Assembly: GCA_026418995.1 (NCBI GenBank)
Contig: JAOAAG010000070.1
Location: 1-33,491 of the forward strand
Length of the DNA stretch: 33,491 bases
Direction: 5' to 3'
Source: Anaerolineae bacterium
Lineage (GTDB): Bacteria; Chloroflexota; Anaerolineae; B4-G1
Positions 32,796 through 33,491 of this stretch are shown piece by piece. A model generated the notes under the pieces. The model was given only the letters and a program-made list of their open reading frames with translations. It did not search any database and was not told where the DNA came from. Made by a program: the position numbers and the translations under genes. The number at the start of each line of letters is the position of its first letter. Within the stretch, counting starts at the first letter, position 1.

Positions 32796-32832
32796 CAAAG
32801 TGACAGTCACCTCTGAGGTGACTGTCACTTTG
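32796..32832. repeat. Perfect 17-bp inverted repeat built from AGGTGACNGTCACTT boxes (locus 3)
   Basis: CAAAGTGACAGTCACCT (32796-32812) pairs exactly with 32816-32832 around a 3-nt loop CTG. The boxes face the opposite way to those at 18431-18463 (here the CACCT ends meet at the loop). The element fills the gap between ssb and the amidohydrolase gene, 9 bp after the ssb stop and 5 bp before the amidohydrolase ribosome binding site (32785-32790). There is no T-tract. Confidence 0.88.
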
Positions 32833-32841
32833 CCACTCATG

Positions 32842-33285
32842 CTAGAACGGAATCTCGTTCTCGGCGATGTCGGGCGGGGGTTCCTCCTCTGGCGACAGCA
32901 CTTCGGGCGCTTCGACGCCGCGCGCGCCAATGAAGCGCACGGTCAGGGCGGTCACATCAAAGCGCGCGCGTGGCTGTCCATCCTGCCCCTGCCAGACGTG
33001 GGGGACGATTTGCTCCGAGTTGCCCGCACCGGGCATGCGGTCGCCCCCGATACGCCCTTCAATCAGCACCGCCCTCCCCTTGGACAGATACTGATTGCAC
33101 AACTCGCCCTGTTTACCCCACACGGTGACATTCCACCAGACCGTTTCGTCCCGCTGCTGGCCGTCGCTATCTGTCCACCTGCGGCTGGTGGCGACGGAGA
33201 AGGTGGTGACCGGCTGCCCTGAAGGTGTGTACCTCATTTCGGGGTCACGGCCCAGGTGACCAACCAGGATGATTTTGTGGTACAT
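32842..33285 (-). CDS. ssb: Single-stranded DNA-binding protein
   Basis: This 147-residue protein is a bacterial SSB. The OB fold begins MYHKIILVGHLGRDPEMRYTPSGQPVTTFSVA and contains ETVWWNVTVWGKQGELCNQYLSKGRAVLIEGR, both standard SSB signatures. The tail ends in a run of acidic residues and DIAENEIPF, the interaction tip that recruits partner proteins. The linker between OB fold and tip is short, and there is an insert (MPGAGNSEQIVPHVWQGQDGQ) in the loop before the last strand. ATG at 33285 is preceded by AAGGAGA; the longer frame from 33381 would read through the promoter. Present outside any ribosomal protein operon (no rpsF or rpsR beside it), so it may be a second SSB. Confidence 0.95.
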   Translation of the reverse strand: MYHKIILVGHLGRDPEMRYTPSGQPVTTFSVATSRRWTDSDGQQRDETVWWNVTVWGKQGELCNQYLSKGRAVLIEGRIGGDRMPGAGNSEQIVPHVWQGQDGQPRARFDVTALTVRFIGARGVEAPEVLSPEEEPPPDIAENEIPF

Positions 33286-33335
33286 GGCTCTCCTTTCTTG
33301 GGTTGGGAATAAGGGTTGGAACAGACGATGCGCAT

Positions 33336-33364
33336 ATATTACCCTAAAATCCTGGAGAGGGCAA
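33336..33364 (-). promoter_or_regulatory. Promoter of ssb
   Basis: On the minus strand TTGCCC (33364-33359) and TAATAT (33341-33336) are 17 bp apart (4 of 6 each), 51 bp upstream of the ssb ATG. A half-matching box (GTGACAGT) lies about 30 bp further upstream at 33397. Confidence 0.5.
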
Positions 33365-33422
33365 CTTCTGTATCGTTGCACGGCCGGGGTAACGGAGTGA
33401 CAGTTTCCCTCTCATCAGGTCA

Positions 33423-33491
33423 ATGCCCCGTGGTTACACGGTGCTGGACCGGGGACGGGAACGCCTTGTGGCGCAGCGCACGCAATATCCT
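33423..33491 (+). CDS. Possible 5' end of a divergent gene (partial, unrecognised)
   Basis: An ATG at 33423 opens a frame that runs without a stop for 23 codons to the window edge (MPRGYTVLDRGRERLVAQRT and onward). The ribosome binding site is weak (CAGGTCA) and no family is recognisable from this length. It may be a real gene divergent from ssb or chance. Confidence 0.2.
   Translation, partial: MPRGYTVLDRGRERLVAQRTQYP

Noticed and set aside
1-33491. CRISPR arrays, insertion sequences or prophage genes
   Set aside because: I found no regularly spaced direct repeats, transposase or integrase motifs, or phage structural genes.

Overview
The window looks like a chromosomal segment of a GC-rich bacterium, most likely a member of the Chloroflexota. 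The best lineage clues are a secreted protein with two repeats built around an IFGYP...QYF...R.EWHP pattern, a free-standing GyrA C-terminal-like propeller, and long STAND-type NTPases joined to HEAT or TPR repeats. The placement is inferred from gene style, not from a marker-gene phylogeny. I see no rRNA, tRNA, CRISPR array, transposase or phage gene, so most of the window reads as ordinary chromosome with some accessory character between about 21 and 31 kb.

Left part (1-8.3 kb). The 3' end of an SMC gene is followed by an L-asparaginase, a histidine-phosphatase-family enzyme and a MoxR AAA+ ATPase, all on the plus strand. Converging on these is a minus-strand operon: LacI-family regulator, ribokinase, and an ADP-ribosylglycohydrolase-family protein with a long beta-sandwich C-terminus. 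The operon has an extended -10 promoter with a perfect 24-bp palindromic operator directly downstream. The regulator gene carries an in-frame amber codon. Divergent from this operon, a consensus-like promoter drives a secreted repeat protein.

Middle part (8.3-21 kb). A near-perfect sigma70 promoter and a roughly 300-nt leader precede a tightly packed plus-strand set: hypB, hypC, a Cys/His-rich DUF6062-like protein, a second MoxR ATPase, a DUF58 protein and a membrane protein with a DUF4129-like tail. No hydrogenase is present in the window. A small YtxH-like protein lies on the opposite strand. A small membrane protein, an MFS transporter, a xylulokinase-like FGGY kinase, a flavodoxin-like protein and a GH42 beta-galactosidase follow, the last four suggesting sugar uptake and catabolism.

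Right part (21-33.5 kb), minus strand throughout. Upstream to downstream it holds ssb, an 8-oxoguanine deaminase-like amidohydrolase, and then, behind its own promoter, a likely five-gene operon: GyrA-CTD-like protein, malate/lactate dehydrogenase family protein, truD, macrodomain protein, and a 950-residue STAND ATPase-TPR membrane protein. After a further promoter comes an OmpR-type response regulator translationally coupled to a membrane-anchored NACHT-HEAT protein. The two STAND NTPases, the orphan response regulator and the macrodomain protein are the best candidate here for an undescribed signalling or defence module; that role is inference.

Three intra-operonic gaps (about 18.4, 30.07 and 32.8 kb) carry the same palindromic 15-mer, AGGTGACNGTCACTT. 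It is arranged as a long perfect inverted repeat in two of them and lies close to the ribosome binding site of the downstream gene in all three.
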